Part shown: positions 1 to 9,203 of the stretch, in pieces
How positions within the stretch are numbered: position 1 is the stretch's first letter
How the letters are laid out: every line of letters begins with the position of its first letter
Source of the DNA: Acidimicrobiales bacterium
GTDB taxonomy: Bacteria; Actinomycetota; Acidimicrobiia; Acidimicrobiales; JACCXE01
DNA length: 64,000 nt
Assembly (NCBI GenBank): GCA_035546775.1
Contig: DASZWD010000061.1
Location: forward strand, 16,863-80,862
Reading direction: 5' to 3'
The notes under the pieces: generated by a model
Told to the model about the DNA's origin: nothing
Seen by the model: the letters and a program-made list of their open reading frames with translations, nothing else
Databases searched by the model: none
Position numbers and translations under genes: made by a program

Positions 1-817
1 TGGTCGCCAACTTCCACTCGGGGTGACCGCGTCGCGCCGTTATCGCGGCGGCGAATTTCACCGCCGCCAGGGTGGCGACGAAGGGCCACTCCTTGGGTGG
101 GTACGCCACCAGCGTCTTGTAGATCGAAGCGGTTTCGGCCGCGGGCTCGGCCAACGGCAGGCCGAGGGCGCGTAGCTGCTGCTTGCCGGCCTCGGCCCGC
201 ACCCGCTGGCGCCACAGGTCGCGCCAGCGCGTCGGCAGCTGCACGGTGGCGGTGGCGAGGGGCACGGGCTCGATGCGGCCGTGGGCGCCGAGCTGCGCGA
301 ACAGCCAGGCGTCGTCGAGCAGCACGTTGGTCGGCATCTCGTCGGGCAAGGCGGCGCTGCGCACGGCGTAGAGCGTGCCCAGCAGGCCGCCCCATTCGAG
401 GCGGTGGGGAACGAGGGCGACATGGGCCACGACCCCGTCGCCGAGGTGGTCCTGCTTGGCCGCGGCCGCCACGACGCCCTTGGCGGCGACGGCGTCGACC
501 AGCGCCGGGATGGCCCAGGCGTTGACGACGACGTCGGCGTCGGCGAACACGTGCACGTCGGCGGGTTCGTGACGCAGGACGTTCCACGCCGCCGGCTTCG
601 AGCCGACGTCGAGTAGGCGAAGCGTGACGCGACTCGACGCCGGGGCGGTGCGCACGGCGTCGGCGGCCGCGCTGCGCGCCGAGTCGGTGCCGTTGACGCA
701 CACCACGATGCGCCAGTCGTGCTCGAGGCGCGCCGCTGAGGCCGCCAGCGACTCGATCGTGCGCCCGATGCTCGGCTCGTCGCGATGGCAGCACACCCCG
801 ATGACCACCCGGCTCAT
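1..817 (-). CDS. GT2-like glycosyltransferase, C-terminus cut by window edge
   Basis: This reading frame stays open from an ATG at 817 to the window edge, so at least 272 residues are visible and the stop lies outside. The N-terminus begins SRVVIGVCCHRDEPSIGRTI, typical of a family-2 GT-A sugar transferase that moves sugar from a nucleotide donor at the inner membrane face. A VFADADVVV stretch at about residues 93-101 supplies a DxD-type metal and nucleotide site, and a later LLDDAWLF segment may be the acceptor-side acid region. Its ATG overlaps the stop of the upstream GT2 as ATGA, which implies translational coupling in one operon. The acceptor sugar cannot be read from sequence. Confidence 0.75.
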   Translation of the reverse strand, partial: MSRVVIGVCCHRDEPSIGRTIESLAASAARLEHDWRIVVCVNGTDSARSAAADAVRTAPASSRVTLRLLDVGSKPAAWNVLRHEPADVHVFADADVVVNAWAIPALVDAVAAKGVVAAAAKQDHLGDGVVAHVALVPHRLEWGGLLGTLYAVRSAALPDEMPTNVLLDDAWLFAQLGAHGRIEPVPLATATVQLPTRWRDLWRQRVRAEAGKQQLRALGLPLAEPAAETASIYKTLVAYPPKEWPFVATLAAVKFAAAITARRGHPEWKLAT

Positions 818-1647
818 CGCGTCAGCGCTTTCCACGCGGCGCGGGCCTGGCTGCGATGGCGCCCGAGTCCGTAGACGAGCGTGCCCACGGCACCGAAGGC
901 GCGGCGAGCCAGCGCGCCGTCGTACTTGTCGAGGTAGGTGGCCAGCGCCCGCGTCCGCATACCGGCGAGGGCGTCGGCGTCGTGCGACGCGTCCATCGAC
1001 GCGCCGCCCACGTGGGTGACGGTGACGTCGGGCGTGATCACGACGCGGCGGCCCAGGGCGCGCACGCGGCGGCAGAGGTCGGCGTCCTCGGCGAAGAGGA
1101 AGAACCGCTCGTCGAAACCGCCGAGGGCCCGCACGACGCCGATCGGCACGAGCGCCGCGGCAGTGTGGAGCCATTCGACGTCGCCCGCTCCGGTCTGAGG
1201 TCGCACCGGCGGCCCCAGCCGCGTCATGCCCCGCACGGCGGCGCCGAGCGAGAGGTCGCGCTCGACGATCGGCTGCGGCGCGCCGTCCTCACCGACGAGC
1301 GTAGGGCTGAGCAAGCCAATCGAGTCGTCGAGGCGGCGCACCAACTCGTCGATCGAACCCGACGGCCACACGGTGTCGGGGTTGGCGAACAGCACGTAGT
1401 TGGTGTGCTCGTCGAGGGCGGCCACGCCCGCGTTGTTGGCGGCGCCGTATCCCGTGTTGGTCGCCTGACTGATGACCACGGCGTCGGGCGCGGCGGCGCG
1501 TGCCGCGGCGACGGAATCGTCGGGCGACGCGTTGTCGACCACCACGATCTCGATCGGCGCCGCCGACGCACGGTGTAAGGAGGACAAACACTCCCGAATC
1601 GTCCCCGCCGAGCGGTACGTGACGACGACGACGCCCACGTTCGCCAT
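814..1647 (-). CDS. Family 2 glycosyltransferase (rhamnosyltransferase-like)
   Basis: This is a 277-residue GT-A enzyme of the WbbL/rhamnosyltransferase type. The N-terminal VGVVVVTYRSAGTIRECL strand is followed by VVVDNASPDDS (nucleotide binding), NTGYGAANNAGV, and a FANPDT metal-binding motif near residue 90. The C-terminal half has the acceptor/base region GGFDERFFLFAEDADLCRR. The dTDP-rhamnose genes lie just across the divergent promoter, so a rhamnose donor is plausible, but this is inference. The ATG at 1647 has a TACGAT -10 box 7 nt upstream and no Shine-Dalgarno, so the mRNA is probably leaderless. The stop overlaps the next start. Confidence 0.85.
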   Translation of the reverse strand: MANVGVVVVTYRSAGTIRECLSSLHRASAAPIEIVVVDNASPDDSVAAARAAAPDAVVISQATNTGYGAANNAGVAALDEHTNYVLFANPDTVWPSGSIDELVRRLDDSIGLLSPTLVGEDGAPQPIVERDLSLGAAVRGMTRLGPPVRPQTGAGDVEWLHTAAALVPIGVVRALGGFDERFFLFAEDADLCRRVRALGRRVVITPDVTVTHVGGASMDASHDADALAGMRTRALATYLDKYDGALARRAFGAVGTLVYGLGRHRSQARAAWKALTR

Positions 1648-1654
1648 GGGCAGG

Positions 1655-1660
1655 ATCGTA
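1655..1660 (-). promoter_or_regulatory. -10 box TACGAT of the GT2 gene
   Basis: TACGAT on the minus strand ends 7 nt before the ATG at 1647, the spacing expected if transcription starts at the start codon. It is divergent from the LCP promoter 33 bp away. Confidence 0.55.
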
Positions 1661-1693
1661 GGGGGTGATCCTCCGAAAACGGGGATGTGGCAC

Positions 1694-1699
1694 TACCGT
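1694..1699 (+). promoter_or_regulatory. -10 box TACCGT of the LCP gene
   Basis: TACCGT ends 11 nt before the ATG at 1711. It supports that ATG over the in-frame GTG at 1687, which lies upstream of the box. Confidence 0.5.
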
Positions 1700-1710
1700 G
1701 GACGCCGCAC

Positions 1711-3399
1711 ATGGGCATTCCTCCCGTTCCGGGCAAGAAACTGTCGCGCCAGCACAGCGCGTCGAAACGCGCTCCCGCACACAGTGCCGCCAAGCGACCG
1801 GTGGCCAAGAAGGTTGCGGTCCAGGAACCCACGCCGCAGCCGCAACCGGCGCAGGTGCGCGCCCCCAAAGAACATCACCCGCACCGCGGCCTGCACCGGC
1901 TGCTGATCGGGCTCAACATCTTCGTCGGCCTGTGCGTGCTGTCGGCCGGCATCGGCTATGGCTACCTGAAGTTTCGCCTCGGTCAGCTCGACAAGATTTC
2001 CTTCGGTTGCAACGTGCTGCGCAACTGCGGCTCAGACGACCCGGGCAAGCCGATGAACGTGTTGCTCGTGGGCTCCGACACGCGCTCGTTCGTCAAGGAC
2101 AAGTCCGATCAGGCGCAGTTCGGCAACGAGAACACCGTCGGCGGCGAACGCACCGACACCATGATGGTGCTCCACGTCGACCCGACGGCGCAGAAGGCGT
2201 CCATCTTGTCGATCCCCCGCGACCTGTGGGTGCCGATCGCCGGCATGGGCTACCGCGAACGCATCAACACCGCGTTCGGCATCAAGACCACCGGAGCGCA
2301 CGCCGCGACTACGGCGCGCCAGTCGACGGTCACCACGACGAACGCGCTCGGCGCCACCGTCACGACATCGTCCGCCGTGATTCACGACGGGCCGGAGCGG
2401 CTCATCGCCACGATCCGCCAGAGCCTCGACATCGAGATCGACCACTACATGGAGGTCAACTTCGCCGGGTTCCGTTCGATCGTGAACGCCATCGGGGGCG
2501 TCACGGTCCCGTTCCCGGCGCCGGCGCGCGACAAGTTCTCGGGCCTCGACGTGAAGACCGCGGGCTGCGTCAACCTCACGGGCGACCAGGCGCTCGGCTA
2601 CGTGCGCAGCCGCCACTTCCAGTACTTCGAATCCGGCCGTTGGCGCTCCGACCCGACGGGTGACATCGGGCGGATTCAGCGCCAGCAGGACTTCATCCGC
2701 CGCGTGCTCCGCAAGGCCATCAGCAAGGGCGTGCGCAACCCGGTCAAGCTCAACGCCCTCATCGGCGCCGGCATCAAGAACCTCAAGCTCGACTCGGCGC
2801 TGTCGACCAAGGACCTGCTGCGGCTCGGCAAGCAGTTCCACTCGCTCGAGCCCGAAGCCGTCGACATGCTGACGCTGCCCACCGACGGTTTCCGCACCCC
2901 TGCGGGCGCGTCGGTGCTCAAGCTGCGCGAGGACGAAGCGCGCACGATCATCAACCGGTTCAACGGCGTCGGCCAGGCGCCGACCACGAGCAACGGCCCG
3001 GTGCCCAAGATCCCGCCCGCGACCGTGCGCGTCCTCGTCCTCAACGGCACCGGGGTCAACGGCCAGGCCGGTCAGGTGCAGCGGCAGCTGACCACGGCCG
3101 GCTTCGGCGTCGGCGGCGTGGGCGACGCCAAGTCGTATAACAACCCGGTCACCACTATCCGCTACGGCGCCGGACAGATTCAGAAGGCGCAACTGCTCCA
3201 GGCCTACATCGTCGGTGGCGCCAAGATCGTGCTCGACAACACGCTGACCGGCGGCGACATCCAGCTCATCGTCGGCGCTGGTTTCGGCGGGGTGCGCACG
3301 TCGCTCACCGGCACGTCGTCGTCGACGACGACGCCGTCGACCACCGTCACCACGGCGGCGGGCACGTCGTCGCGGGGTGCCGCGACGCTGGCCTGCTAA
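1711..3399 (+). CDS. LytR-CpsA-Psr (LCP) family cell-wall ligase with LytR_C domain
   Basis: LCP proteins transfer lipid-linked glycans onto peptidoglycan outside the membrane. This 562-residue protein has a basic, proline-rich cytosolic tail of about 60 residues and one transmembrane helix ([16 protein letters not shown]). The LCP domain contains [30 protein letters not shown] and VRSRHFQYF with downstream arginines ([12 protein letters not shown]). The usual core is interrupted by a Thr/Ala-rich insert at about residues 195-225. A C-terminal LytR_C domain ([16 protein letters not shown]) is followed by a Ser/Thr tail. The start was chosen by the -10 box; GTG at 1687 would add 8 residues. 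Lying beside sugar-nucleotide genes, it is a candidate for attaching the locus glycan to the wall. Confidence 0.9.
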   Translation: MGIPPVPGKKLSRQHSASKRAPAHSAAKRPVAKKVAVQEPTPQPQPAQVRAPKEHHPHRGLHRLLIGLNIFVGLCVLSAGIGYGYLKFRLGQLDKISFGCNVLRNCGSDDPGKPMNVLLVGSDTRSFVKDKSDQAQFGNENTVGGERTDTMMVLHVDPTAQKASILSIPRDLWVPIAGMGYRERINTAFGIKTTGAHAATTARQSTVTTTNALGATVTTSSAVIHDGPERLIATIRQSLDIEIDHYMEVNFAGFRSIVNAIGGVTVPFPAPARDKFSGLDVKTAGCVNLTGDQALGYVRSRHFQYFESGRWRSDPTGDIGRIQRQQDFIRRVLRKAISKGVRNPVKLNALIGAGIKNLKLDSALSTKDLLRLGKQFHSLEPEAVDMLTLPTDGFRTPAGASVLKLREDEARTIINRFNGVGQAPTTSNGPVPKIPPATVRVLVLNGTGVNGQAGQVQRQLTTAGFGVGGVGDAKSYNNPVTTIRYGAGQIQKAQLLQAYIVGGAKIVLDNTLTGGDIQLIVGAGFGGVRTSLTGTSSSTTTPSTTVTTAAGTSSRGAATLAC

Positions 3400-3405
3400 T
3401 AGGTT
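3400..3405 (+). promoter_or_regulatory. -10 box TAGGTT of rfbA
   Basis: TAGGTT directly follows the LCP stop codon and ends 7 nt before the rfbA ATG. There is no Shine-Dalgarno. Confidence 0.5.
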
Positions 3406-3412
3406 TGCGGCG

Positions 3413-4294
3413 ATGAAGGGCATCGTTCTCGCCGGCGGCAGCGGTACGCGGCTGCACCCGGTCACGCTCGGCGTGTCGAAGCAGCTGCTGCCGGTCTACG
3501 ACAAGCCGATGATCTACTACCCGCTGTCGGTGCTGCTGCTGGCGGGCATTCGCGAGATCCTCGTGATTTCGACGCCCCACGACCTGCCTCGCTTCGAGAG
3601 CCTGCTCGGTGACGGCCGCGACATCGGTGTGTCGTTCTCGTACCGTGAGCAACCGACGCCGGGCGGCTTGGCCGAGGCGTTCACCATCGGCGCCGAGTTC
3701 ATCGGCAACGACAACGTGTGCCTCGTGCTCGGCGACAACATCTTCCACGCCGAAGGCCTCGGCGGCATGCTGCGCACTGCGGTCGACACGCTGCAGGGCG
3801 CGACCGTCTTCGGCTACAAGGTCGACGACCCGGAGCGTTACGGCGTGGCCGAAGTCGACGCCAACGGCCGCGTGTTGTCGATCGAAGAGAAGCCGGCGGT
3901 GCCGAAGTCGAACGTGGCGGTTACCGGGCTGTACTTCTACGACAACCAGGTCGTCGACATCGCGGCGAACCTGCCGCGCTCGGCGCGGGGTGAACTCGAG
4001 ATCACCGACGTCAACCGCGTGTACCTCGACCGCGGCCAGCTCAACATGGTCAAGCTCGGCCGCGGCACGGCGTGGCTCGACACGGGCACCCACGACTCGC
4101 TGCTCGAGGCGGGAACGTTCGTGCAGGCGCTCATCCACCGCCAGGGCCTCCAGATCGCGTGCCTCGAAGAGATCGCGTTCCGCGAGGGCTACATCGACCT
4201 CGACCAGCTCACCGTGCTGGGCGACAAGCTCGGAAAGTCCAGGTACGGGGACTATTTGCGGGCGGTGGCGGCCGACCCCGACCGCTTCGCTTGA
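3413..4294 (+). CDS. rfbA: Glucose-1-phosphate thymidylyltransferase
   Basis: RfbA makes dTDP-glucose from dTTP and glucose-1-phosphate, the first step of dTDP-L-rhamnose synthesis in the cytosol. The protein is 293 residues, the usual family length. The nucleotidyltransferase signature [11 protein letters not shown] is at residues 8-18, followed by [11 protein letters not shown], the LGDNIFH metal-site region, and the conserved [13 protein letters not shown] near residue 225. The start follows the TAGGTT box; an upstream in-frame ATG would lie inside the LCP gene. rfbB follows after 22 nt. Confidence 0.96.
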   Translation: MKGIVLAGGSGTRLHPVTLGVSKQLLPVYDKPMIYYPLSVLLLAGIREILVISTPHDLPRFESLLGDGRDIGVSFSYREQPTPGGLAEAFTIGAEFIGNDNVCLVLGDNIFHAEGLGGMLRTAVDTLQGATVFGYKVDDPERYGVAEVDANGRVLSIEEKPAVPKSNVAVTGLYFYDNQVVDIAANLPRSARGELEITDVNRVYLDRGQLNMVKLGRGTAWLDTGTHDSLLEAGTFVQALIHRQGLQIACLEEIAFREGYIDLDQLTVLGDKLGKSRYGDYLRAVAADPDRFA

Positions 4295-4300
4295 CCCCGG

Positions 4301-4306
4301 TAGCCT
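4301..4306 (+). promoter_or_regulatory. -10 box TAGCCT of rfbB
   Basis: TAGCCT ends 10 nt before the ATG at 4317 in a 22-nt gap. No Shine-Dalgarno is visible. Confidence 0.5.
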
Positions 4307-4316
4307 TTCTCGCCTT

Positions 4317-5276
4317 ATGAAGCTCTTTGTGACCGGCGGGGCCGGGTTCATCGGCTCGAACTACGTGCGCTGGGTGTTCGCCAATACCGACGACGAAGTC
4401 ACCGTGTACGACGCGCTGACCTACGCCGGGAACCTGTCGACGTTGAAGGACGTCGACGACAGCCCTCGCTACAACTTCGTCAAGGGCAACATCTGCGATC
4501 CGGGCACGCTCGAAGACGCCATGCGCGGCCATGACGCCGTCGTGCACTTCGCCGCCGAGAGCCACGTCGACCGCTCGATCGTCGGCTCCGACGACTTCGT
4601 GAACACCAACTGCTTCGGCACCAACGTCGTGATGGACACCGCGCGTCGCCTCGAGATCGGCCGCGTTATCCACATCGGCACCGACGAGGTGTACGGGTCG
4701 GTCGAGGTCGGCTCGTCCAAGGAGACCGACCCGCTCGAGCCCCGCTCGCCGTACTCGGCGTCGAAGGCCGGCTCCGACCTGATCGCGCTGTCGTACCACT
4801 CGACCCACGGGCTGCCGGTCACGGTCACCCGCTGCACGAACAACTTCGGGCCGTGGCAGTACCCGGAGAAGGTCATCCCGCTGTTCACCACCAACCTGCT
4901 CGACGGCAAGAAGCTGCCGCTGTACGGCGACGGGATGAACGAGCGCGACTGGCTCTTCGTCGACGACCACTGCTCGGGCGTGCACCTTGTGCTGCAGCAG
5001 GGCAACCCCGGCGAGATCTACAACATCGGCGCCGGCAACGAGACGCCCAACCGCGTGCTCGTCGACAAGCTGCTGGCGCTGCACGGCAAGGGCGAGGAGA
5101 TGGTGGAGTACGTGGAGGACCGCAAGGGCCACGACCGCCGCTACTCCGTCGACATCGCCAAGATCACTGCGCTCGGCTGGCGCAAGCAGCGCACCCTCGA
5201 CGAGGCGCTCGAGGAAACCGTCAAGTGGTACGCCGACAACCGTTGGTGGTGGGAACCGCTGAAGAACGCCAAGTGA
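4317..5276 (+). CDS. rfbB: dTDP-glucose 4,6-dehydratase
   Basis: RfbB converts dTDP-glucose to dTDP-4-keto-6-deoxyglucose. The 319-residue protein is a short-chain dehydrogenase of the extended class. It has the NAD-binding [14 protein letters not shown] at the N-terminus, HFAAESHVDRSI, the catalytic TDEVYGS (Thr and Asp-Glu) near residue 120, the YSASKAGSD Tyr-Lys pair near residue 145, and NNFGPWQYPEK. Its stop overlaps the rfbD start as GTGA, so translation is coupled. Confidence 0.96.
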   Translation: MKLFVTGGAGFIGSNYVRWVFANTDDEVTVYDALTYAGNLSTLKDVDDSPRYNFVKGNICDPGTLEDAMRGHDAVVHFAAESHVDRSIVGSDDFVNTNCFGTNVVMDTARRLEIGRVIHIGTDEVYGSVEVGSSKETDPLEPRSPYSASKAGSDLIALSYHSTHGLPVTVTRCTNNFGPWQYPEKVIPLFTTNLLDGKKLPLYGDGMNERDWLFVDDHCSGVHLVLQQGNPGEIYNIGAGNETPNRVLVDKLLALHGKGEEMVEYVEDRKGHDRRYSVDIAKITALGWRKQRTLDEALEETVKWYADNRWWWEPLKNAK

Positions 5277-6118
5277 CGCAGCGCATCCTCGTCACCGGAG
5301 CCGGCGGGCAGCTGGGCCACGACCTCGTCGCCGCGTTCGACGACTCGGCGCGCTACGAGGTGCTCGGCACGACTCACGCGTCGATGAACCTGGCCGACCG
5401 CGATCGCGTCCTGGCGGTCGTCTGCGACTTCGAGCCCGACGTCGTCATCCACGCCGGGGCGTGGACGGCCGTCGACAAGGCCGAGTCCGAAGCCGACGCC
5501 GCGTACGCCGCCAACGCGTTCGGCACCCGCAACGTGGCCGAGGGGGCACGTCGGGTTGGCGCCCACGTCGTGTACGTGTCGACCGACTTCGTGTTCGACG
5601 GCACCAAGGAGGGGCCCTACCGCGAGTGGGACGCCACCGGCCCGACGTCGGTGTACGGCGCGTCGAAGTTGGCGGGCGAGCACGAGATCGATCCGGGCTC
5701 GGCCATCGTGCGGATCTCGTGGGTGTGCGGTGCCCACGGGAACAACTTCGTCAAGACGATGCTGCGCCTGGCGAACGAGCGCGACACGTGGGGCGTCGTC
5801 GACGACCAGCGCGGCTGCCCGACGTTCACCGCCGAGGTGGCGCCGGCGATCAAGGAATTGGCGATCGGCCGCGTCCCCGGCACGTTCCATCTCTCCAACA
5901 GCGGCCCGACCACGTGGTACGGCTTCGCTTGCGCCATCCTCGAAGCCGCCGGCCACGATCCGGCGCGCATCACGCCGATCACCACGGCCGACTACCCGAC
6001 GCCCGCCACCCGTCCCGCGAACTCCGTGCTCGACAACGGCGCCTGGCGCCTGGCCGGCTTCGCCCCCCTCGACGACTGGCACGCGCCACTCGCCCGCATG
6101 ATCAAGGAGATCAGCTAA
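5273..6118 (+). CDS. rfbD: dTDP-4-dehydrorhamnose reductase
   Basis: RfbD reduces dTDP-4-dehydro-L-rhamnose to dTDP-L-rhamnose with NAD(P)H. The 281-residue protein starts at a GTG overlapping the rfbB stop and opens with ILVTGAGGQLGHDL. It shows HAGAWTAVDKAE, the YVSTDFVFDG strand with catalytic Thr, YGASKLAGE (Tyr-Lys) and RISWVCG. The 3,5-epimerase RfbC, which normally acts before this enzyme, is not in the window and is not fused here, since the length is that of RfbD alone. Confidence 0.95.
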   Translation: MTQRILVTGAGGQLGHDLVAAFDDSARYEVLGTTHASMNLADRDRVLAVVCDFEPDVVIHAGAWTAVDKAESEADAAYAANAFGTRNVAEGARRVGAHVVYVSTDFVFDGTKEGPYREWDATGPTSVYGASKLAGEHEIDPGSAIVRISWVCGAHGNNFVKTMLRLANERDTWGVVDDQRGCPTFTAEVAPAIKELAIGRVPGTFHLSNSGPTTWYGFACAILEAAGHDPARITPITTADYPTPATRPANSVLDNGAWRLAGFAPLDDWHAPLARMIKEIS

Positions 6119-6126
6119 GGCTCCCG

Positions 6127-6132
6127 TAACCT
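6127..6132 (+). promoter_or_regulatory. -10 box TAACCT of ugd
   Basis: TAACCT ends 6 nt before the ATG at 6139, placing the start codon at the expected +1. The same hexamer and spacing recur at 45780. Confidence 0.6.
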
Positions 6133-6138
6133 TGGCGG

Positions 6139-7410
6139 ATGGCTGACATTGCAGTAATCGGCACCGGCTACGTCGGGCTGACGACGGGTGCGTATCTCGC
6201 GCACCTCGGGCACAACGTCGTGTGTGCCGACGTCGTGCCAGAGAAGGTCGAGGCGCTCAACCGCGGCGAAGTGCCGATTCACGAAGCCGGACTCGACGAG
6301 ATGGTCGAGCAGGGGATTGAAGCCGGCCGCCTGAAGTTCGTGCTCGGTGCCGTCACCGCCGCGGCCGAGGCCGAGTTCATCTTCCTGTGCCTGCCCACCC
6401 CGCAGGGCGAAGACGGCTCCGCCGACCTGTCCTACGTGGAAGCCGTCGCGCGTGACATCGGCCCCCACATCCGACCGGAGAGCATCGTGGTCAACAAGTC
6501 GACGGTGCCGGTCGGGTCGAACCTGCGCGTGGCCGCGCTGCTCAACCGCGACGACGTGTTCGTCGTGTCGAATCCCGAGTTCCTGCGCGAGGGCCAGGCG
6601 CTGCAGGACTCGCTGAACCCCGACCGCATCGTCATCGGCGCCAATGACCAGGAAGCCGCACTGCGTCTCGCCGAGTTGTACGAGTCGCTGCACGCGCCGG
6701 TGCTCGTGACCGATCCGGCGTCGGCCGAGACGATCAAGTACGCCGCCAACGCGTTTCTCGCCACCAAGGTGTCCTTCATCAACGCCGTCGCCCACTTCTG
6801 CGAGCTCGTCGGCGCCGACATCAAAGACGTGGCGCTCGGCATGGGCCAGGACAAGCGCATCGGCTTCGAGTTCCTCCGCCCGGGCCCCGGATGGGGCGGT
6901 AGTTGTTTTCCGAAGGATTCGCGGGCGCTGATTCACATGGCGGAGGACCGTGGGTACGGGTTCGACCTGCTGCGCAGCGTCGTGGCGGTGAACGACGAGC
7001 AGTACGAGCGCGTGGCCGACAAGATCGCGTTCGCCGCCGGTGGTTCGCTCGAAGGCAAGACGATCGCCGTGTGGGGGCTGACGTTCAAGGCGCGCACCGA
7101 CGACACGCGTGAGTCGCCGGCGCTGTTCATCATCGAGCGGCTGCTGGCGCGCGGCGCCAAGGTGCAGGCGTTCGACCCGATGGCGAGTCGGCAGTTCGAC
7201 GAGTTCGCCGTGTGCGACGACGCCTACGCCGCAGTCGAAGGTGCGGCGGCGCTGGCCGTGCTGACGGAGTGGGAGGAGTTCCGCTTCGTCGACCTGACGA
7301 AGGTGCGCAGCCTGATGGTGGGCACCAACATCGTCGACGCCCGCAACCTGCTCGACCCGGCCGCGGTGCGCCGCCACGGGTTCACCTACGACGGCATCGG
7401 GCGGCTGTAG
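6139..7410 (+). CDS. ugd: UDP-glucose 6-dehydrogenase
   Basis: This 423-residue enzyme makes UDP-glucuronate from UDP-glucose with two NAD+. It has the N-terminal IAVIGTGYVGLTTGAYLA Rossmann motif, PTPQGEDGSADLSYV, STVPVGS, and NPEFLREGQAL. The catalytic cysteine is in GPGWGGSCFPKDSRAL near residue 256, and the C-terminal UDP-binding domain has WGLTFKARTDDTRESPAL. The uxs gene follows after 6 nt, so UDP-GlcA is probably passed on to UDP-xylose as well as used directly. Confidence 0.95.
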   Translation: MADIAVIGTGYVGLTTGAYLAHLGHNVVCADVVPEKVEALNRGEVPIHEAGLDEMVEQGIEAGRLKFVLGAVTAAAEAEFIFLCLPTPQGEDGSADLSYVEAVARDIGPHIRPESIVVNKSTVPVGSNLRVAALLNRDDVFVVSNPEFLREGQALQDSLNPDRIVIGANDQEAALRLAELYESLHAPVLVTDPASAETIKYAANAFLATKVSFINAVAHFCELVGADIKDVALGMGQDKRIGFEFLRPGPGWGGSCFPKDSRALIHMAEDRGYGFDLLRSVVAVNDEQYERVADKIAFAAGGSLEGKTIAVWGLTFKARTDDTRESPALFIIERLLARGAKVQAFDPMASRQFDEFAVCDDAYAAVEGAAALAVLTEWEEFRFVDLTKVRSLMVGTNIVDARNLLDPAAVRRHGFTYDGIGRL

Positions 7411-7416
7411 CGAACG

Positions 7417-8349
7417 ATGCGGGTAGTCGTCACCGGCGGCGCCGGTTTCATCGGGTCGCACCTGTGTCGCGCGCTGCTGGCGCGCGGCGACGAGGTCGTG
7501 GCCATCGACAACCTGCTCACCGGCAACATCGCCAACATCGAGGAGTTGTTCGGCACGCCCGGCTTCACGTTCATGCGCCACGACGTGAGCAACTTCGTGC
7601 ACGTGCCCGGCCGGGTGGACGCCGTACTGCACTTCGCCAGCCCGGCGAGCCCCGCCGACTTCGAGCGCATCCCGATCCAGATCCTCAAGGTCGGCAGCCT
7701 CGGGACCCACCACATGCTGGGTCTGGCCAAAGACAAGGGGGCGAAGTTCTTCCTGGCGTCGACGAGCGAGGTGTACGGCGACCCGCAGGTGCATCCGCAG
7801 CCCGAGACGTACTGGGGCCACGTCAACCCGATCGGTCCACGCGGCGTGTACGACGAGGCGAAGCGCTTCGCCGAGGCGATGACATTCGCCTACCACCGCG
7901 CCCACGGCGTCGATGTGCGCGTGGCGCGCATATTCAATACGTACGGTGACCTAATGCGACCCGACGACGGGCGTCTCGTCACCAACCTGCTCGTGCAGGG
8001 CCTGCGGGGGGAGTCGCTCACCGTCTACGGCGAGGGTAAGCAGACGCGCAGCTTCTGCTTCATCGACGACGAAGTGCGCGGCCTGCTGGCGCTGCTCGAC
8101 AGTGACTATGTGGGTCCGGTCAACATCGGCAACCCCGCGGAGTACACGGTGGCCGAGTTCGCCGAGATCGCCCGTGAGGTGACGGGCAACCGTTCCGAGA
8201 TCGTGCACCAGCCGCTGCCGATGGACGACCCGATGCAACGCCGCCCCGACATCACCCTGGCGCGCCAGATCCTCGGATGGGAGCCGACGATCGGTCTGCG
8301 CGAAGGCCTCGAGCGCACGGCGGAGTACTTCCGCCGGATTCTCGGGTGA
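7417..8349 (+). CDS. uxs: UDP-glucuronate decarboxylase (UDP-xylose synthase)
   Basis: This 310-residue extended SDR decarboxylates UDP-glucuronate to UDP-xylose. Evidence is [16 protein letters not shown] at the N-terminus, [26 protein letters not shown], the [11 protein letters not shown]yr-Lys pair, [17 protein letters not shown], and the C-terminal [18 protein letters not shown] and [16 protein letters not shown], all characteristic of UXS. It sits immediately after ugd, its substrate supplier. The stop overlaps the next start (TGATG). Confidence 0.92.
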   Translation: MRVVVTGGAGFIGSHLCRALLARGDEVVAIDNLLTGNIANIEELFGTPGFTFMRHDVSNFVHVPGRVDAVLHFASPASPADFERIPIQILKVGSLGTHHMLGLAKDKGAKFFLASTSEVYGDPQVHPQPETYWGHVNPIGPRGVYDEAKRFAEAMTFAYHRAHGVDVRVARIFNTYGDLMRPDDGRLVTNLLVQGLRGESLTVYGEGKQTRSFCFIDDEVRGLLALLDSDYVGPVNIGNPAEYTVAEFAEIAREVTGNRSEIVHQPLPMDDPMQRRPDITLARQILGWEPTIGLREGLERTAEYFRRILG

Positions 8350-9203
8350 TGCGCGTCGCGGCGGTCGTCGTCAACTACAACGCCGGCGCGTACCTCCTCG
8401 ACTGCGTGCGCTCGCTGCACGGTGCCGGCCTCGACACCGTCGTGGTCGCCGACAACGCCAGCACCGACTCGTCGCTGGCGGACCTAAAGCGCGCCGAGCC
8501 GTGGGTGACGATCGTGGAGACGGGCGCGAACTACGGCTACGGCGGTGGCGTGAACCGGGGCGCGGCCGCGCTCGCGCCTGACGCCGCCGACGTGTTGCTG
8601 GTGTGCAACGCCGACATCGTCGTGGAGCCCAGCGCAGTGAAGGCGCTCGTCGCGGCCCTCGAAGCGGACGTACAGCTCGGCATCGTGGGACCGCGCATCG
8701 ACAACACCGACGGCACTCTCTACCCTTCAGCGCGCATCGTGCCGCGTCCCCTTGACGCCGCCGGGCACGCCTTTCTCGGTCTCGTGATGCCGAACAACCG
8801 CTTCACCCGCCGCTACCGCCTGCTCGACTGGGACCACGCCTCGCCGCGCCGTGTCGACTGGGTGTCGGGGGCGTGCTTCGCCATTCGGCGCGATCTGTTC
8901 GACCGGCTCGGCGGCTTCAACGAGGACTACTACATGTACCTCGAAGACATCGACCTGTGTCATCGCGCCGGCGTGCTCGGCGCCGGGGTCGGCTACGACC
9001 CGGCGGCCCGCGTGATCCACGAGGGTGGCGTGTCGACGCGGCAGTTGCCCTACCGCATGCTCGCCGAGCACCACCGGTCGGTGTTGCGCTTCTGGTGGTC
9101 GTCGCACACCTGGCCGACGCGCGCCGTGTTCCCCTTCGTCGCGCTCGGCATGGGTGTGCGCCTGGTGCTGTCGGTGCTCGCCCGATCCCTGCGTCGTTCG
9201 TGA
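8349..9203 (+). CDS. Family 2 glycosyltransferase (rhamnosyltransferase-like)
   Basis: This 284-residue GT-A enzyme resembles WbbL rhamnosyltransferases. Motifs in order are VAAVVVNYNAGAYLLDCV, VVADNASTDSSL, NYGYGGGVNRGAAA, VCNADIVV (metal site), VDWVSGACFAIRRDLF, and GGFNEDYYMYLEDIDLCHR (acceptor/base region). A weakly hydrophobic C-terminal stretch (AVFPFVALGMGVRLVLSVLA) may rest on the membrane. The start overlaps the uxs stop and the stop overlaps the next gene as GTGA. Rhamnose or xylose are likely donors from context. Confidence 0.88.
   Translation: MRVAAVVVNYNAGAYLLDCVRSLHGAGLDTVVVADNASTDSSLADLKRAEPWVTIVETGANYGYGGGVNRGAAALAPDAADVLLVCNADIVVEPSAVKALVAALEADVQLGIVGPRIDNTDGTLYPSARIVPRPLDAAGHAFLGLVMPNNRFTRRYRLLDWDHASPRRVDWVSGACFAIRRDLFDRLGGFNEDYYMYLEDIDLCHRAGVLGAGVGYDPAARVIHEGGVSTRQLPYRMLAEHHRSVLRFWWSSHTWPTRAVFPFVALGMGVRLVLSVLARSLRRS

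Noticed and set aside
2032..3465. Open frame antisense to the LCP gene
   Set aside because: Arg- and Val-rich shadow; LCP motifs on the plus strand are complete.
6115..7905. Open frame antisense to ugd and uxs
   Set aside because: It spans two well-recognised genes and has no domain of its own.
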